64,000 bases of DNA from Lavandula angustifolia (GCA_028984105.1 CM054817.1:25756313-25820312); one strand, 5' to 3'. Numbered from the stretch's first letter, positions 1-11,567 are shown. The notes: generated by a model from the letters alone, not told the origin. Numbers and translations are program-made.

Positions 1-52
1 TGGAACGACCCAAAAAGGAAAAGTGGACTAATGGAGTGGAACGGAGGGAGTA
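1..52. repeat. Right end of a Stowaway-like MITE
   Basis: The sequence ends in GGAACGGAGGGAG followed by TA, the typical terminal inverted repeat and TA target site of Stowaway elements. Nearly the same sequence forms the right end of the complete element at 46408-46596. The left part lies outside the window. It sits in an intron of the MLN51-like gene. Confidence 0.75.
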
Positions 53-191
53 TTTATTAGTAAAAAAAATTTAATTTACGCCTCAATTTTGCGCCTCAGT
101 TCGTTTCGAGGCTTACGCTTCGTGAAACCATAGAAAAACACCCTGAAACCCGTATAAGTTTTCTAAAACCTTGCTTTGGTGAAATTTTCAG

Positions 192-1075
192 TCATGCAAT
201 TTGGTGGCCAGCACACTGGGGGAATCGGGGTTCCTGCGGTTGGCATGGCCTTCCATGGATATGTTGGTCGACCACAACTTGGTGTAGGGAGTTCCGAAAT
301 GACTTGGTAATACCTATAGCTTCATTCAGTCTTCAACATACACGTAGATGTTCTCCAATGACCGCCTGATACCATATTTCTTGTTGACATAGATGAATCT
401 CTTGGTTATCTTTTATTATACTTTTATCTTTCAAATGTGTTGTCTTAGCAAATGTACCAGATGTACTATTTTTGTTTCTTTGGTTTTTGCCAGTAACTTA
501 ACTGTAAAACAATTCAGGCTTCCCGTTTTAGCTGGTGCTGCTGGGGCCATGGGTGCTGCTGGAGCCATGGGTGCAGCTGGAGCACTTGGTGCAACATATT
601 GTCCCCCATATATCACAGTTGATGGTTCATATAATGCGCGGCCGTCTGGACAGACATCTTCTACAACAGCTGCTACTAGGTAGAGAGGATATTGCCCATT
701 ATTTTTGGTAATGAAATTAAATCCATTGTATGTCACAAGGCTCAAAACTAACTACTAAACTTCTTATTGTGGTTGCAGCAAAGAAAATAACAGTGCAACA
801 AAAGTAGGTGATGATTGGAAACCTTCGCAGAGGCCTGGTAAGTTGCAATGAACTTTCTGCTCTTTAATCTCTTTACATTTCCATGTAATGATATCTCGAC
901 CTTATTATTTCTTCCCTCTACAGAGCTTGCAAACGATGATTTGGGGCAGAGACAAAAGAATCCTCGCAGGCAAGTTTGATTTGTGAATACTATCTAGTTT
1001 CTCAATCAATATTCGAGTTGCTTACATCACATGATATTGTTATGCAGATATACTGAAATGAAGTTTGACCAGTGA
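192..1075 (+). CDS. MLN51: MLN51/CASC3 (Barentsz)-like protein, C-terminal exons
   Basis: Five terminal exons can be joined in frame: 192-306, 518-679, 779-837, 924-969 and 1048-1075 (TGA at 1073-1075). They encode a Gly/Ala-rich tail with short motifs such as GGIGVPAVGMAF, ATYCPPYI and DGSYNARPSGQTSS, and the C-terminus PRRYTEMKFDQ. From memory this matches the C-terminal half of plant MLN51-type proteins. These carry an N-terminal Btz (eIF4AIII-binding) domain and belong to the exon junction complex, acting in nuclear and cytoplasmic mRNA metabolism. The Btz domain itself would lie upstream of the window, so the family call rests on the tail only. Splice phases are consistent at each junction. 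Repeats of the kind GAMGAAGA at 535-590 are low-complexity. The last intron uses a GC donor. The gene body upstream of 192 is intron with a MITE end. Confidence 0.72.
970..1047 (+). other. GC-AG intron
   Basis: The last intron of the MLN51-like gene starts at AG|GCAAGT and ends at TGCAG. A GC donor with an otherwise perfect consensus is the usual form of the minor GC-AG class. Splicing here is needed to reach the RRYTEMKFDQ terminus. A GT donor is not available at this position. Confidence 0.75.
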
Positions 1076-2410
1076 ATACCTGAATAACTTGGTTGCCTTG
1101 GAATAAGCATATTAAATCAAAAACCTTTGAGTCGATATCCTTCCATCTGTTGGGTGTAGCAGAGTTTTTGGGTGGTGCTTTGGGTGCAGGCCTTCTTCCA
1201 AGGCCCATGTGTTCTCATTCGTTGATATGGAGTACTTTGGGCTACTGAATATACTCGAGGTATTTAGGTAAAATGGCTTTTAATTTGTTTTATCTTTTAT
1301 TGAATTAGCTTTCTCGTTGTCTTCTACTACTTTGTGGTTCTGTTGTTGGGGTCGGGTCGACAGATTGAGGCTCGAAGGTTGAATATAGCTAGTTGTTATC
1401 ATGTAGTATAAGTTAATGACCTAGTTGCCATAGTTTTCTTCGCGTATTTACTGAGATTCTTATCTTGTTTGGCTGAAAGACAAATCTGCCGTCCAGTTAA
1501 ACTGTTGTTAGATTCATAACTCACTAATCTTCATCTAGGTACTTGAAAACGCCTGGTCAAGCTGCTTAATTTGAGGACGTGTACTGCAGCTTGACGGGTA
1601 GCAGTCCTTGTTCTTTTATGCTGTAAGTGCATCAAATGATTGAAAGCTCATATCTTGGTATTTTGATGCGAGGCAGAATAAACGGCTGACTTTAATCATC
1701 CGATGCAGGTTATTACGCTTTGGTCTTTACCTGAACATTGCAAGAAGATTGTGATGGCAGACAAATAAAGGAACCTAGTATTGTTGTGCTGCTTTACTAA
1801 GCTAGGTTTTGCATGTTCTTTTATGAGATGTTATTGTCTATCTGATCAAGGTTTTATCGTCTTGCATTTTCTGGTATTTGTGTTTTGAGTTTAACTCAAA
1901 AGTTCGATTTTCTTCGCCTATGAAACGTTGTTTCGTCTTTGTATTGCTGTATATACTTGGCTTGAGAATATATTGCTTTCTGTTGATTGACTGAAGAAGC
2001 ATATTGATCTCTTTCTAGGACCAGATTTCTGTGAGTATATAAAACTCTTGCGCCATAAATAAAGGGCATAAAAAACATTTTGCAAGTCTCAGCCTATCAG
2101 GTCGGATATATGTGAGGCACTCTGACCCGACACGACAATTTTCTCGGGTGTTAAATAATCAAATGTCTATTAAATCTTTTAGCTTTTATATATTTTTGAA
2201 ATGATTGTTAAGTTATATAATTTGATTTTTATAAATGCATAATTTATCATTTTTAGAAGTACTTAGATTTCTTGATTTTAGTTATTTCAAATTTGTTATT
2301 TTTATTTTATATATATTTATGTTATTATAACTATGTCGTGAGTTTTTCAGAAAATGCGTCTGTATCATGATATGTCGTTTGTCCTAGTTCAGTACAATCT
2401 AACTATAGTA
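1076..2410. other. 3' UTR of the MLN51-like gene and intergenic DNA
   Basis: No convincing coding sequence. The part up to about 1890 is probably 3' UTR, with several AATAAA-like words near 1677 and 1766. From 2100 the sequence becomes very AT-rich intergenic DNA. Confidence 0.4.
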
Positions 2411-2621
2411 CTTCCTCCGTCCATGGTGAAACATCTTATTTTTTTTGGACGCAATAATTTATGCAGTTAACTTTTATGTAATAAGGGAGATAGTGATGTG
2501 AATGAAGTCCACAATATAGTAATTTTTTGTGAGATAGATTTGTTTTTTTTTTAAGAAAGAGAATATTTGTATGAGACAACTTAAAATAGAATATATGACG
2601 ATTCATATTGCACTAAGGGAG
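2411..2621. repeat. Stowaway-like MITE, diverged
   Basis: It begins TA|CTTCCTCCGTCC and ends AAGGGAG|TA, giving imperfect inverted termini and TA target sites. It is about 210 bp and non-coding. It lies in the spacer upstream of the glycosyltransferase gene. Confidence 0.6.
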
Positions 2622-2819
2622 TAATTAAAAAGTATTATGATATAAAATAAAGACAGTAGGATATATGCTCCAAATTTCCAATTCAAAACAAACTCTATTT
2701 AATCTAACAGTTTAACGTGCACTCCAGTTTTTTGCTAACTGATCTAAAAAGTATGGGATTTGAAATGAATACGGAATTAAATAAGAGGAAAATATCAATT
2801 AATTGCAATTATATCATAT

Positions 2820-3698
2820 CTACAATTTTTTCTCTGGTTCTCTCACTTCAACTCCCTTGATTTCCAGTCTCTCTCCCTCTAGAACTTACCGCAGCTGCAG
2901 TGCGAGCTGACGCAATTAAGTAAAGGGGAGTGCACTGATATAATAACTGCATATCAACATTTCACACTGAAACTGACGTTAAGTGTCGGTGAGAACCGAA
3001 TTTAGTGGAAATCGTTTTCGTTTCTCCTGTTAGGAGGGGTTAAAGTAACGAAGAGATTCTCGCTCTAGGATCTTCCGTTGTAAAACTCTTCTCAGCATTG
3101 TGTTTTACCTGTGTAAATAACTCCAGCCACTCGCTCGCAACATTGTTCAAGTATCACTTTTAGCTGCAGTTAATTCCATTCCATTCATCTTGGTGAGTTT
3201 TTGTGTTTTCCCTTTCTCTCTCGGGATCAGAGCAATGAATTTGTGTGCGCGCGTGTGTGTGCATGCGCACTTTCTTTCCCTTTTCTTGTTTCTTTCTTGT
3301 TTTAATTAGTATCGAGAATTGAATGTTTTGCTGCTCATTGGTTTTTCTTGGCCGACTCATTGATTAAAGTGGAACATATGATTAGGGGATATCATCCTAG
3401 ACTGTGTTGTTTGGACAGATTAAACTAAAATGGATAAAAAAGATTATAGGATTTCATCTTACAGAGTTTTAATTACTGATATATTTTGGTATTACGTTGC
3501 AGGGCAGTGTTGTGCATTGCAGTTTGCAGTAGGGAAATCATTAGTTTCTTGGTATTTTAGATTCAGGAATCTGAATATCTGATTAACAATAGGAGGTAGG
3601 GGAAGTTTCGGCATTTTTTGTGTGTAGGTTTAATTTTGTTGATATATTGTTGTATAAGCATCTGGAGACTGTGATAGTTGAGTGATCAGAATTTTGTG
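2820..3698 (+). promoter_or_regulatory. Promoter-proximal region and 5' leader of the GT4 gene, with a probable leader intron
   Basis: A CT-rich stretch at 2830-2885 resembles plant transcription-start/leader sequence. A good donor (TTG|GTGAGTTT at 3193) and an acceptor (GTTGCAG at 3496-3502) suggest a roughly 310-bp intron in the 5' UTR. This is common in housekeeping-type plant genes. The exact start of transcription cannot be seen. Confidence 0.4.
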
Positions 3699-6500
3699 AT
3701 GGAAGATGTGAATATGGTTAGACTGTCTCCGTTAAGGCCAGGCGGTGGTGGCTTAAAGTCGCCATCGTCGGGGAAGTCAGTCTCTCCTTCTTTTAGGAGG
3801 TTGAACTCTAGCCGAACTCCGAGAAGAGAGAGCAGGAGTGGTGGTTATACTTTTTCTAATTGCTTCAAAAGCAACCGCATTCTCCTTTGGTTGCTTTTGA
3901 TCACTCTTTGGGCATATGCCACATTCTATTTTCAGTCAAGGTGGGCACATGGTGATAATAAGGAAGACCTTTTTAGTGGTGGCTATGGAGGTGAATCAGA
4001 TAGTGGGGAAATTGCAGCAGAAAGGATTAACAGGAGGGAGTTGGTTACTGCTGTTGATTCTGTATCACTTACGTCCAAGAATGAGACTAGTAACTCAAAT
4101 TTGGAGAATGTGGATGTTGTTCTTGAGAAGAGTAGTTCATTGAATAAAAGTAAGGTTTCTAAGAAAAGAAGTAAGAAGTCTGGGCGTAATTCTCGTAGGA
4201 AGAGTTCTGGTAAACTCAAGGTTGTGACACATGGTGTAGAAAATGAAGAGGATGTACAAACAGAAGAAATTCCTAAAACAAATACAACTTATGGATTCCT
4301 TGTTGGTCCGTTTGGCTCAGTAGAGGATTCGATTTTGGAGTGGAGTCCTGAGAAACGGTCAGGCACCTGCGATAGGAAGGGTGCATTTGCACGTCTTGTT
4401 TGGTCGAGGAAGTTTGTGTTGATCTTCCATGAGCTGACCATGACAGGAGCTCCTCTTGCAATGCTGGAGCTGGCAACAGAGTTTCTGAGCTGCGGAGCTA
4501 CAATATCAGTTATAGTTCTGAACAAAAAGGGCGGCTTGATGCCAGAACTTACGAGAAGAAGAATCAAAGTGCTTGAGGACAAGACAGATCTAAGCTTCAA
4601 AACAGCCATGAAAGCAAATCTCATAATTGCAGGGTCCGCTGTCTGTTCATCCTGGATAGGTAAGAAAACTCAGTTATGCATTTGAGAGTTTAGGTGAAAG
4701 ATAACTTTGTTTGTATTAATGATATCTTTTGAATATACTGCATTTAGAAACTGATAGTTTAGTGTTCATGTTCATGTGCATGTTGAATTTATAGTTTTAG
4801 TCCAGGCTAGATGGTATTTCAATCTTACCTGATGTTGAATTTGTAGTTTTAGGACTTGTGTTTATGACAAAACATTATGCTAGATAACTGCCGTTGATTG
4901 CAAAATATGATGTCATTTGCCGAATATTTGTTGGAGATCATGACCACATTATCGTTTACTTGTTTAAGCTGGGAATGAAATATGATTGAAACAGCCATAA
5001 ATTTGCTAGTCTTGGCTTAAATGCAAAAATTGCAAAGTTGTTTTCGATTTAGCTTCACATATTAACTCTGTAGATATATCTAACACATCTTCTTTGCCTT
5101 AAATGTGGTTTCAGAACAATACCTGTCACGTACTGTACTTGGTTCTAGTCAAATCATGTGGTGGATCATGGAGAACAGAAGAGAGTATTTTGATCGGTCA
5201 AAGCATGTTCTCAACCGCGTAAAGAAATTGATCTTTCTTTCTGAACTACAATCCAAACAGTGGTTAGCCTGGAGTGAGGAAGAAAACATACGGTTAAAGG
5301 ATAAGCCTGCATTGGTGCCACTCTCTGTCAATGATGAGTTGGCCTTTGCAGCAGGTATTTCCTGCTCTCTAAATACTCCATCTTTCACTACAGAGAAGAT
5401 GCTGGAAAAGCGACAATCATTGAGAAGTGCTGTTAGAGAAGAAATGGGACTGACTAATGATGATATGCTAGCTGTTTCGTTGAGTAGTATAAACCCCGGA
5501 AAGGGTCAGTTGTTGCTTATGGAATCAGCACGGTTGGTGATCGAACAAGGCCGACAGCTCAGTGATGGTCGCAGTGATTCAATCTTAAGAGATCACGACT
5601 ATTATTCAAGATCACTGCTTCAGAATTGGAAAAGGGAGAGTAAAATGTTATCCCAGAGAGACAAAAAGGAACAGAATCTTAAAGTACTCATTGGCTCAGT
5701 GGGATCTAAAAGTAATAAACTACCTTATGTGAAAACACTTCTTACATTTCTATCCACACATTCAAACTTGTCGAAGTCTGTGATGTGGACTCCGGCAACA
5801 ACTCGTGCTGCCTCCCTTTATGCAGCAGCAGATGTTTATGTAATGAATTCTCAGGTAAATATAGCTTTTTTCCTTCTTTGGTGGTTTATTATGGCTTATT
5901 TGTAGATGATTATTGTACTCTACTATCAAAGTTGCCACTACTTCATTTATATGCTGAAGTTGATTATGTAGCATGATTTGCATGATGATTATGTCTGTGC
6001 AGGGACTCGGAGAGACATTTGGAAGGGTAACAATTGAGGCCATGGCATTTGGACTTCCTGTATGGCATTCTTCTTCTGTTTTTTCAATATTCATACATTA
6101 GAAAGAAATCTAATAGAGTATCTCAACTATATGATGGCATTGATGCAACATCATTTTTTGTTTTGTTACAAACTTGGACTTCTTTTTAAGAAAAAATAGA
6201 GAACCTCTTCTTTGCTTGAGAGTTTAGAGGTCAAGTGTGATTTCACTGGTGCAGGTTCTAGGAACTGATTCTGGAGGCACAAGAGAAATCGTTGAACATA
6301 ATGTAACGGGTCTGTTCCATCCTTTGGGGCGTCCGGGTGCTCAAGTTCTTGCAAGAAATCTCGAATTCTTGCTGCAGAATCCAGCAGCAAGGCAAGAAAT
6401 GGGAATGAGAGGGAGAGGGAAGGTGAAGAAGATGTATTTGAAGAAGCACATGTTTCAGAAATTTGGTGAGGTGTTGTACAAATGCATGAGAATTAAGTAA
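3699..6500 (+). CDS. GT4-family glycosyltransferase, type II Golgi membrane protein
   Basis: Four exons, 3699-4659, 5115-5854, 6003-6059 and 6255-6500, join in phase to 2004 nt (667 aa). Introns follow GT-AG rules. The first in-frame ATG begins MEDVNMVRLSPLR. The N-terminus is Ser/Arg-rich and basic, followed by one membrane span at residues 61-78 (ILLWLLLITLWAYATFYF), which gives a type II topology as in Golgi transferases. After a Ser/Lys-rich stem, FHELTMTGAPLAMLELA starts the first Rossmann-like lobe. The 57-bp third exon encodes GLGETFGRVTIEAMAFGLP (568-586), whose E571 and E579 form the E-x7-E signature of retaining GT-B enzymes. The protein resembles the Arabidopsis At1g52420/At3g15940 group in domain order and length. 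The sugar donor and acceptor are unknown to me. The nearest gene downstream, ASHR2-like, is convergent. Confidence 0.88.
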
Positions 6501-7574
6501 CTCTTCTCACTCTTCTCTTTCTGTACATTGATTGCATAAGCTTGAGTGATATTGGTATAGATACCTTTTTGTTCATAGTGAAATATCTTTCAATAGTTTC
6601 GTATTCTTATATCTTAAATGAAGTTCCAATTCTTGCTTGCTTTTGTTAGGCATCTGGAGTGCCTTTAAGAAAGTCTCACAAAGCAAAATACTCATAAGAT
6701 GGAACATTTGAATAATAACATTAAATATAAAAATATATTACTAAGACAAATAACATTTTTAAGTACAATATGCAATATTCATAAAAACCTTTAAAAAGGA
6801 AATCCAAAAATATCAAAGGAGAACAAGAAAAAGTTGATTAACTTGATTCAAGCTCAGAGAAGTTATTGACCTATGAGAGAGAGAAAGAGAATCATAATAC
6901 ACCATATCTAGGATCTGTATAAATGATCTCCAAGAGAGGCTGCTAGGAATCAGCAAGGATCCAACATCAGATCATCAGTAGGAACCATTTATAGCCGAGT
7001 AGTTCTGAGCTCGAAGAGATAATTTTTGAAGAAGCCTTGAGGCTCTTACGTGTTGGATACTTCAAACTGTCTACAATATTCAAGAACTGGATTGTCCAAC
7101 TTAGCTCCCCCAACCTACGAAAAATACAAGAAGTATTAGTCAACAGTTTGCCCACTACTCTAAAAGGATTTGTAGGAAGGCCATGTAAGGCCTCTCTAAG
7201 AAACAGGCTAAGTACTTGTTCAAGAAAATCTATTACTACTTCATTTTGTTGATATGAAATCTATTTTGACGCAAAAATACATAATCTCCCAATTGGATCA
7301 GCAGAAAATGGAGAATAAATGGACTAGGAAGAAATCAATATGACAATCTTATCATATGCAAGAGATTCATCCTAAGACATCTCATTTTCCATGAATATCT
7401 TACTTTCTACTTAACAAGCAACCAAAGCCTAGAACAAGTGGATTGCCAAAAAGCGCGTAACAGATTTTGCAGATACTATCCAATAACCTGGTCAGATCAT
7501 AACACAATTCACCAATAAAAAGTGTTCAAACAGAAAAAACTCACAAAGATTGCGGATTTTCAAGTCATGCTTCT
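6501..7574. other. Convergent intergenic region (3' UTRs)
   Basis: This is the space between the stop codons of two convergent genes. It is AT-rich with only short unsupported reading frames. Part of it is presumably 3' UTR of the glycosyltransferase (from the left) and of the SET gene (from the right). I see no further gene. Confidence 0.5.
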
Positions 7575-8738
7575 TCAGTCTTCACATTTGCTCAAGCTTC
7601 CACAAACATTGCACTCCATAACCGAAGAAGGCTGAGCATCAACCGGAGGCAGAGGTGCCAATGTACCCCCACAATTTTCTCTGCTACACATGTATCTCAT
7701 GAAGAAGTAAGCATGTGGAAAATCATCATTTTCTTTATCCATCACACAATCATCCTCCTCATAACCACCATCCTCATCCTCATCCATATCTTCCTCATCA
7801 TGGCCCATTTCCCCCTCCCCTTCTTCTTCTTCTTCTTCATTATCCGACCAATTGGCCTCGACTTTGCAGCGATCACAATCACACACGAAACCGTAATCCT
7901 CCTTCAACCTCTGCTGCCTCTCAGAGTATTTATAATTCACAGGGAAATAACTCAGGTAAATCTCCCTTCCTGCAGGTAGATCATGGATAACCCTAACAAA
8001 AATATCAGCATTGCTGGAATCAGAAGCCGAATCCACATAATCAAATCTACAGGCATTCGGGAGGCAATCATGGTTGAAAAATGAGGCCATTGGGTAAATC
8101 CCATACGCCCTAACAGACCTTTCTCTATCTTGATTAAACGGCTCCATTAACCCAAAAGCATTGAGCTTGTCTTTAGCTAACAGCGCCGCAGTCAGCTCGA
8201 CTGAAAACCCTAAATCTCCGACGTTTGATAGCTGGCAAATCGACGAAATTAAAGAATGTAGGAAAAGAGATGCATCGTCGACAAAGGCTTCACCTTGAAG
8301 TGATAGGAGCTTCTGGAAATGAGAAGGTGATGCGATCGCGAGATTATATGCGGCGACGAGAAATCGAGCTTGCAGAAGGCGGTCGTGTTGATGGTAGAGG
8401 AGCGGAGAGTCGGCGGCGTGGAAGTGGCGCAAGGCTTGGCAGACGAATGGGGTGTGGGAAGTTGAGAGAGCAATGGATTGGCACTTAGGAGAGCAGAAAG
8501 GTGTGGCGGTGGAGCAATTAGGGCAACAAACTGTTGTTGCGGAATGGGGTGCGATTGTTCTGAAGCAGTGGGAGCAGTAATTGGCGGCGGCTGCGCCGCC
8601 GTGTGGGATGGCGGAGTAGAGGAGGATAGGGGAGTCTTTGAGGATTGTTTCTCCGGCCCTTAGAGGCTTGGTAGAGACTAGTGCTCTTCCTTTATTCTCT
8701 ACTTCTACCATTTTAATCGAAGAACTACCGTCCGACAT
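7575..8738 (-). CDS. ASHR2: MYND/SET-domain protein, ASHR2-like
   Basis: A single exon of 387 codons. The ATG at 8738 (MSDGSSSIKMVEV) is preferred over an in-frame ATG at 8990, because the upstream extension has no family character and Arabidopsis ASHR2 is about 398 aa. Residues 55-100 hold a zinc-binding MYND-type cluster (CSHC, CCPNC, FCSPKC). A split SET domain surrounds it, with the signature NHDCLPN at 222-228 and an ELSY-type catalytic tyrosine region (IYLSYFPVNYKYSERQ, 260-275). The post-SET cysteines are C286, C288 and C291. A long acidic insert (Glu/Asp, 298-332) follows, then a second Cys cluster (CSRENC, CNVC) at the C-terminus. The family are putative protein-lysine methyltransferases, and histone activity is not certain. 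Fragments of the same gene recur at 22091-22435, and its upstream region recurs at 23066-23400. Confidence 0.85.
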   Translation of the reverse strand: MSDGSSSIKMVEVENKGRALVSTKPLRAGETILKDSPILLYSAIPHGGAAAANYCSHCFRTIAPHSATTVCCPNCSTATPFCSPKCQSIALSTSHTPFVCQALRHFHAADSPLLYHQHDRLLQARFLVAAYNLAIASPSHFQKLLSLQGEAFVDDASLFLHSLISSICQLSNVGDLGFSVELTAALLAKDKLNAFGLMEPFNQDRERSVRAYGIYPMASFFNHDCLPNACRFDYVDSASDSSNADIFVRVIHDLPAGREIYLSYFPVNYKYSERQQRLKEDYGFVCDCDRCKVEANWSDNEEEEEEGEGEMGHDEEDMDEDEDGGYEEDDCVMDKENDDFPHAYFFMRYMCSRENCGGTLAPLPPVDAQPSSVMECNVCGSLSKCED

Positions 8739-9064
8739 ATTGCTGATGGTTTTCGATGTAATTAAGGTATATCCTAGAAGAAAAAGATGATAGTAAAGAT
8801 TGTGCTTTACCGGAGAGCGACAGTGAAGATCAAACTCAGTATAAGGCGGAAAACGACGGAGATTTCCTGATGTTGGCTGCCGGCGGCGGAGGCTGAGGTT
8901 TAGGGGTTTAAAGATGGGTTTGGGGGAATCAAAATTGCAACTTTTTTTCGTTTCTCTTATTCCTCCTTTATACTGAGGGACAAACAACACGGCCTAATAA
9001 TATTATGTTCCGAGTCATAAATTAAGTGACTATTTGTCAATGAAATCGGTACTGTTAAATAATA
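8739..9064 (-). promoter_or_regulatory. Upstream region of the ASHR2-like gene
   Basis: Non-coding sequence immediately 5' of the SET gene. It is repeated with about 90% similarity by eye at 23066-23400, where the gene itself is broken. This marks the left part of the duplicated block. Confidence 0.6.
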
Positions 9065-9337
9065 CTCCATCCGTCCCTCTTCAAGTTATCTATTTTCTTT
9101 TCCGGACGTTCCGTTCTAAGTAATTTATTTCTAAAAAATAAAATAATTTAAAAAAAAATTATAAATTATCTTCTACTTTATTATTTATTTATCATTTTTT
9201 TCTCATATTTTATCATTTATTATCACACTCATCTTCTTTCTCTTATTTTATCAACTACTCCTCCCTCATACTTTATCATTAATTTTCTTAATTTCCGATC
9301 GAAAAGAAATGGGTCTCTTGGAGCGAGACGGAGGAAG
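9065..9337. repeat. Stowaway-like MITE
   Basis: It starts TA|CTCCATCCGTCCC and ends GACGGAGGAAG|TA, with inverted termini and TA target sites. The interior is AT-rich and non-coding. It is absent from the corresponding place in the second block copy (near 23400). Confidence 0.7.
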
Positions 9338-9777
9338 TACCTTTTATAATTTAATACTCGTTAAGTTAATAATTTTTTTAAAATAATATTTTTCTCTGTT
9401 TTCGAATTGGGTTAGTGTAAAAAATTATCAAATTCGATAAGATAATAACTTTTAGAGAACTCCAGTGTAAATATATGGTTTCATCAATATCATAAATTAA
9501 TAATCATTTAAAATTACGAATAACATTAAAACAATTTTGTAAAATATGAATCTCATCTCTAACTTTTTGTAATTGCAAAACAACATTCCAGAATTGTATT
9601 CTGCACCATAAAATTGTGAAGAATCCTAGGCGTAATAAGTGCTTCACTGCGCGTAATTAGTTTCGAAAGAAATTATTTTATCTTTTCTTTTTTCTAGTAA
9701 TGATTGTCAATGAATGTTAATTATGACATTGCACCTTTTTAAATGAATAAATTTATGATTTCTTAACAAATTAATAC

Positions 9778-9988
9778 TCCACCCGTCCCGCTATACTTGT
9801 CTTAATGGTTTTCGGTGCATAGTTTAAAAAAGTGAGTGAAGGTATGTTAAAGTGAATGAAAAGTATGTTAAAGTGTTCCATTGTTTAACTAATTGTGGTC
9901 CACAAGTTATTTTTCTTTTTGGCACAAAAACAAAAATAGCGGGATGGCCAAAAAAGGAAACTAAAACAAGAATAGTGGGACAAAGGAT
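9778..9988. repeat. Stowaway-like MITE
   Basis: Left end TA|CTCCACCCGTCCCGC and right end GTGGGACAAAGGAT followed by TA. It is about 210 bp and has no coding potential. The right terminus is less well conserved, so the last few bases are approximate. It is absent from the second copy of the block. Confidence 0.6.
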
Positions 9989-10099
9989 TATAATTCATTG
10001 TTTTTAGATAGTAAATAGTAAAATGACATTAAATATGAAATATAGATAAACTTATAACTTCCTTTATTCATCTAATCAAAATTGATTCTATTGAAATTC

Positions 10100-10202
10100 G
10101 AAAATACTCTCTAAATTAATCAATTTATAGATAAATTAATATCTCTCTACAGTAATAAAATTTCACGGTCCTGGCAATATTAATTTAGAGAAGTTTAATT
10201 GT
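10100..10202. repeat. Small inverted-repeat element
   Basis: The ends CTCTCTAAATTAAT and ATTAATTTAGAGA are inverted copies about 100 bp apart, with a central ...TTTCACGGTCC... segment. I recognise this as a widespread short plant hairpin repeat. Its superfamily is not clear. It appears only in the first copy of the block. Confidence 0.45.
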
Positions 10203-10490
10203 ATCTCATTGGAATATGAAGATGATTCGCAACCATTATTGAAGTACGTTTGTAAACTATATATAAATGACCAACCACTTTAATCTAACTAAAGGTAATA
10301 GACTCACACATAATGATCTTCATAGATTTTGAATCTATAACTTTCGATCATAAACTAAACACCTCAACCATTAATTTGTCATCCCAAAGAAATTAAATGT
10401 GATAATAGTTTGATAATGAATACCGCCGTACCGATCATTTCTTTAAAAAGTGTATGTAATTAATGGTGATGATAAAATACGATAATTCAT

Positions 10491-10635
10491 GTCCCCATGG
10501 GATGGCGTAGCGGTGAAGTTGGGTGGCCCGAGATCGAAAGATCATGGTTTAATTCCCACTGGACACGCTATGTGTGCCTATCACCTTAGGGTGGTTTACC
10601 CTGTGTGCTGCGGGTTCCTCGTCATATAAAAAAAA
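10491..10635 (+). mobile_element. tRNA-derived SINE, short form
   Basis: The element begins GTCCCCATGGGATGGCG and ends in an A-tract. Its internal pol III promoter is visible: A box TGGCGTAGCGG and B box GGTTTAATTCC. It is flanked by a perfect 12-bp target-site duplication, ACGATAATTCAT, at 10479-10490 and 10636-10647. Compared with the copies at 21440 and 47361 it lacks about 60 bp of the 3' body. The second copy of the block (near 23680) carries the unoccupied site. Insertion therefore post-dates the duplication. Confidence 0.9.
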
Positions 10636-10715
10636 ACGATAATTCATTATTATATTTATACATCAATTGAAAAGAAATCATTTGTTAATAAAAGAAAAAC
10701 TTCAAGAACAAGACA

Positions 10716-11321
10716 GTGTTTGCAATAGCTTAAACTTTTTTTAAGTCCTTAAATTAAGGAGAAGTTTGTAAAAGTGACTTATTAGAGAATTTAAGGCGTG
10801 TTTGCAAAAACTGTTTAAAAGAAGGAAAAGTTGAAAAAATAGTATTTGCAAAATTTATATTGTAGTAGCTTATATTGTGATTTATAAGTAAAATGTCAAA
10901 TCATAGTTTATGCCATTAAGTCGGAGAAGTTGGTAAAAACCAACCTAACCAACTTCAACTTAAATATAAAGAATTTTTTCGAATTTAAGCTCTTGCAAAC
11001 ACCAAAAAATAGTTTTTGGTTTATTAGAGAATTTAGGGTGTGTTTGCAAAAACTGCTTAAAAGAAGAAAAAGTTGAAAAAATAGTATTTGCAAAATTTAT
11101 ATTGTAGTAGCTTATATTGTGATTTATAAGTAAAATGTCAAATTATAGTTTATCCGAAATTACAAATATGTCATTAAGTTGGAGAAGTTGGTAAAAACCA
11201 ACTTAACCAACTTCAACTTAAATGTAAAGAATTTTTCCGAATTTAAGCTCTTGCAAACACCAAAAAATAGTTTTTCCTTAAATTAAGCTAGAAGTTAAAT
11301 AAGTTAAGCAATTGCAAACAC
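10716..11321. mobile_element. Non-autonomous TIR element with an internal tandem duplication
   Basis: The termini GTGTTTGCAATAGCTTAA and TTAAGCAATTGCAAACAC are inverted copies. Inside are two direct repeats of about 245 bp (10779-11020 and 11021-about 11275). The second has an extra 16-bp stretch. There is no coding sequence. The homologous site in the second block copy (23940-23957) is empty, which supports the ends. A clear target-site duplication is not seen, so the superfamily (hAT-like or other) is open. Confidence 0.7.
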
Positions 11322-11567
11322 CCACATAATCACACTATCACATAATTCCGTTCCATCAGACGTGTCGGGAAATGCAAAATATGACATTCATAAATCAAAC
11401 CATAGTCTACGCAAGCATAATAATAAATTATAAAAGTTGCAAAATATCGAAGTAAATCTAGTGAAATGGACGATCACTCTGCTTGCCGAAGATACCACGG
11501 CCATAGGTGGAAGAATAGACATCAATGAGAAGGGGGAACTGCAGCAGGCCGAAGGACAAAATGGGCA
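11322..11567. other. 3' flank of ankyrin pseudogene 1
   Basis: It aligns with 38084-38300 of the second block copy. The part 11468-11567 is homologous to coding sequence of the intact paralogue's last exon, but here it follows a premature stop. Confidence 0.55.

Noticed and set aside
431..745. A 104-codon antisense frame with Ala/Pro repeats
   Set aside because: It is the shadow of the Gly/Ala-rich exon of the MLN51-like gene and crosses its introns.
3230..3270. Z-DNA-like GT/GC run as a regulatory element
   Set aside because: Too short and irregular, and lies in a probable leader intron. No support beyond composition.
8744..8990. N-terminal extension of the SET protein from an upstream ATG
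   Set aside because: The added residues have no family character, the same DNA is retained as non-coding spacer at 23066-23400, and the 387-aa product already fits the family length.
10491..10570. A tRNA gene
   Set aside because: A and B boxes are present, but there is no cloverleaf. The A-tail and target duplication show a SINE.
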